The translations under genes were made by a program, and so were the position numbers. This document shows, piece after piece, positions 47,385-49,551 of a stretch of DNA of 49,551 bases (within the stretch, counting starts at the first letter, position 1; the number at the start of each line of letters is the position of its first letter). Below the pieces are notes generated by a model. The model had not been told where the DNA came from. It did not search any database and saw only the letters and a list, made by a program, of their open reading frames with translations. This DNA comes from TH-plancto1 sp031431195 (GTDB lineage Bacteria > Planctomycetota > Planctomycetia > Planctomycetales > Planctomycetaceae), in assembly GCA_031431195.1 (NCBI GenBank), contig JANPCU010000099.1:1-49551 (forward strand), written 5' to 3'.

Positions 47385-49343
47385 ATGAGTCTTACCCGTC
47401 GCTGGTGGTTGAAGTTCACGGCTTTGCTCTTGGGGTCAACGCGCGGACCCGCTTTGTCGGCAGGGGAGGCAGCTGTGAAGCCGCTGCCGGTAGGGGCTCC
47501 GTTTGGGACCGAGTTTCCGAATCTGGACTCGCTGGCGTCTGGCGACTGGTGGAAGCTTCCGCAGCCGAAGGGGCCGAACCCGCCGCCGCCGATGGATGTG
47601 CCGCGCAGCGAGGTCGTGGCGTTTGCTCTCTACACGCAGGAGCGCGGCGTGCTGAAGCTCTCGGCCCAGCTCTACCCATTGAAACCGGATGAGGAGCGGG
47701 AGGTACGGTTGGAACTGGAGCGGAACGGCCAGTGGGTCGAGGTGGCTCGCGTGGAGGTGACGCTGCCGGGATGGAGTGCGCACTTCCGCGTGACCGAGTG
47801 GGATGCGACGCAGTCGGTGCCATACCGTGTCCGACACGGTGCGGAAGCGATGTTCGAAGGACTGATCCGCAAAGACCCGGTCGACAAGGACGTGATCGTC
47901 ATCGCCAACATGTCGTGCAACTCCAGCCGCACAACTGGGCTTCGTCCGGAGATCATCGAGAACCTCCAGCGGCAAGACCCCGACCTGCTGTTCTTTGCGG
48001 GAGACCAGACCTATCGCCACACCGAACATACTGCGGGCTGGATCGAGTTCGGTCTCCAGTTTCGCGAGGTGATGAAGGACCGCCCGACGATCTCGATCCC
48101 GGATGACCACGATGTCGGGCACCCGAACCTGTGGGGCGAGAACGGCAAGCAGTCATTCGATCGCAAGGGGATGGCCGATGGCGGGTATTTCTTTCCCGTC
48201 GAGTACGTCAACATGGTCCAGCGGCAGCAGTCGTGGCACCTGCCCGATCCGGTCGACCCGGCACCGGTCGAACGCGGGATCACCGTCTACTTCACCCGGA
48301 TGCGAGTCGGCGGGATCGACTTTGCGATCCTCGAAGACCGCAAGTTCAAGTCGGGACCGCAGGGCAAGATCCCGCAGATGGGGCCGCGCCCGGACCACAT
48401 CAACGACCCGAGCTATGACCCCAAAACCATCGACCTGCCGGGGTTGGAACTGCTCGGGGAACGCCAACTGAAGTTCCTCCGCGAGTGGGGCCAGGACTGG
48501 ACCGGGGCCGAGATGAAAGCGGTCCTCTCGCAGACCGCCTTTTGCGGTGCGGTCCATATGCACGGAGGCGTGAAAGACCGGCTGCTGGCCGACCTCGATT
48601 GTAATGGCTGGCCACAGACGGGACGGAACAAGGCCCTCGTCGAGATTCGCAAAGCCCGAGCGGTCCATCTCTGCGGCGATCAACACTTGGCCGTTGTCGT
48701 GAAGCACGGGATCGACGAGTTCGGCGACGGCCCCTTCAGCTTCACGAGCCCAGCCCTCGTCAACACGATCTACGGCCGCTGGTGGCATCCGCTCGATGAG
48801 CAGCCCGGCCCGAATCCGGTCGAGGGGAGTCCTCTCCCCTGGACCGGTGACTATAAGGACGGCCTGGGCAACCGCATCTCGATGCTGGCCTATGCCAACC
48901 CACCGAAGATCGAGAATGAGAAACAACGAGCCGATGGGTACGGCATCGTGCGATTCGAGCGCTCGACGCAGAAGATCACCTTCGAGTGCTGGCCCCGCTT
49001 TGCCGACTCGCAAGACGGCGATAAGGCCCAATTCCCCGGCTGGCCGATCACGGTCTCCGCTGCCGACAACGATGGCCGGAAGCCGGTGGCCTGGCTGCCG
49101 GAACTCCACTTCGAGGGCGGGGAATCGCCCGTGGTGCAAGTGATCGCCGAAGTGACTGGCGAGATTCTGTACACCGTGCGGGTGCCTGGAGTGAAGTTCC
49201 AACCGCCGGTGTTCTACGCAGGGAAGTACACCGTCAAGGTGGGGCGTGACCGGCCCGATGGAGTGATGCTGACCCCACTCGATGCGGGCGAGCGGGGAGT
49301 TGTCGGGACTCGCGTGATACAATTGTGGCACCGCACAGTGTGA
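47385..49343 (+). CDS. PhoD-like secreted metallophosphatase
   Basis: A protein of 652 residues. It begins with SLTRRWWLKFTALLLGS, a signal or membrane segment with an RR pair (possible Tat type). After a beta-rich N-terminal part (about 70-160) the catalytic region shows FFAGDQTY (Asp207), IPDDHDVGH (about 239-246) and HLCGDQHLA near 428, the metal motifs of the PhoD/metallophosphatase group. The PDDHDV(G) box replaces the usual WDDHE pattern, so substrate preference may differ. TGEILYTVRVPG near the end is a beta domain of unknown role. It probably acts outside the cytoplasm on phosphodiesters or phosphomonoesters. A ribosome site is not clear. Confidence 0.82.
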   Translation: MSLTRRWWLKFTALLLGSTRGPALSAGEAAVKPLPVGAPFGTEFPNLDSLASGDWWKLPQPKGPNPPPPMDVPRSEVVAFALYTQERGVLKLSAQLYPLKPDEEREVRLELERNGQWVEVARVEVTLPGWSAHFRVTEWDATQSVPYRVRHGAEAMFEGLIRKDPVDKDVIVIANMSCNSSRTTGLRPEIIENLQRQDPDLLFFAGDQTYRHTEHTAGWIEFGLQFREVMKDRPTISIPDDHDVGHPNLWGENGKQSFDRKGMADGGYFFPVEYVNMVQRQQSWHLPDPVDPAPVERGITVYFTRMRVGGIDFAILEDRKFKSGPQGKIPQMGPRPDHINDPSYDPKTIDLPGLELLGERQLKFLREWGQDWTGAEMKAVLSQTAFCGAVHMHGGVKDRLLADLDCNGWPQTGRNKALVEIRKARAVHLCGDQHLAVVVKHGIDEFGDGPFSFTSPALVNTIYGRWWHPLDEQPGPNPVEGSPLPWTGDYKDGLGNRISMLAYANPPKIENEKQRADGYGIVRFERSTQKITFECWPRFADSQDGDKAQFPGWPITVSAADNDGRKPVAWLPELHFEGGESPVVQVIAEVTGEILYTVRVPGVKFQPPVFYAGKYTVKVGRDRPDGVMLTPLDAGERGVVGTRVIQLWHRTV

Positions 49344-49396
49344 CGCCGAACGATTCCCCCCTTTTCGAGTGTCACCAGAGACTGAAGGAGTATTCC

Positions 49397-49551
49397 ATGA
49401 GTTCCACACTCACATCCCCTGTGACAACGCGGATTGAGAGTCAGCCTGGCATATGTGGCGGTCAACCGTGCATTGCGGGGACACGGATCCGGGTGCAAGA
49501 CGTGTACGTGTGGCACGAGTTGCAGGGGCAGACGGCAGACCAAATCGTCTC
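49397..49551 (+). CDS. DUF433 family protein, 5' part
   Basis: The frame starts at ATG 49397 with AAGGAG 7 nt upstream and runs off the window. The visible 51 residues include GICGGQPCIAGTRIRVQDVY and WHELQGQTADQIV, the core of DUF433. That family often acts as an antitoxin next to a PIN-domain (VapC-type) toxin. The partner, if present, lies outside the window, so the assignment is based on family alone. Confidence 0.8.
   Translation, partial: MSSTLTSPVTTRIESQPGICGGQPCIAGTRIRVQDVYVWHELQGQTADQIV

Noticed and set aside
1..49551. tRNA, rRNA, insertion sequence or prophage
   Set aside because: I saw no tRNA cloverleaf, rRNA-like sequence, transposase, integrase or phage structural gene in reading the window. 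A tRNA or profile scan was not possible here.

Overview
The window is a gene-dense, GC-rich chromosomal segment that looks like a member of the Planctomycetota. The signs are a HYExAFE-family protein, a signal peptidase I with a very large insertion, a transmembrane Ser/Thr kinase, several Uma2-family genes, a DUF4058 gene, and intergenic spaces filled with palindromic repeats. The assignment is inference from gene content. I saw no rRNA, tRNA, insertion sequence or CRISPR array.

Layout. 1-623: repeats without a gene. 624-6226: HYExAFE protein, rdgB and a DUF2007 zinc-ribbon protein (divergent from lepB), signal peptidase I, a Uma2 gene lying between two 54-bp direct repeats, and an SMP-30-like secreted protein. 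6285-11520 (minus strand): a secreted protein, a YadA-like trimeric autotransporter, and a membrane pentaheme cytochrome with a TPR tail. 11581-12424: a TacAT-type toxin-antitoxin pair with a palindromic candidate operator. 12656-32145 (plus strand): a complete 14-subunit respiratory complex I locus in the order nuoA-B-C-D-E-F-G-H-I-J-K-L-M-N. 32199-34796: a Tat-exported sugar isomerase-like protein and gltX. 34829-38097: a TrmB-like methyltransferase, a STAS protein, a metallophosphoesterase and a small helical protein. 38098-43061: a Ser/Thr kinase and recJ. 43062-44626: a repeat island holding a small two-gene unit. 44627-49551: two minus-strand secreted or membrane proteins, a SAM methyltransferase, a PhoD-like phosphatase and the start of a DUF433 gene.

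The most notable feature is that the nuo locus keeps its gene order but is opened at four places by unrelated cargo: a Uma2 gene between nuoB and nuoC; Uma2, DUF4058 and Uma2 between nuoC and nuoD; a broken zeta-toxin-like gene plus a small partner between nuoE and nuoF; and a small protein plus dCTP deaminase between nuoF and nuoG. All cargo lies on the nuo strand, so transcription can pass through.

Several palindromic repeat families fill the gaps. One (core GGTTGCAACC) occurs five times, always within about 12 nt of a stop codon, with compensatory stem changes. A second has GAAGTC or GAATTC arms around a GTNA/GTAG loop. A third is a 35-bp element with five copies, two of which are part of the 54-bp repeats around the first Uma2 gene. 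Long single or nested inverted repeats separate many genes.
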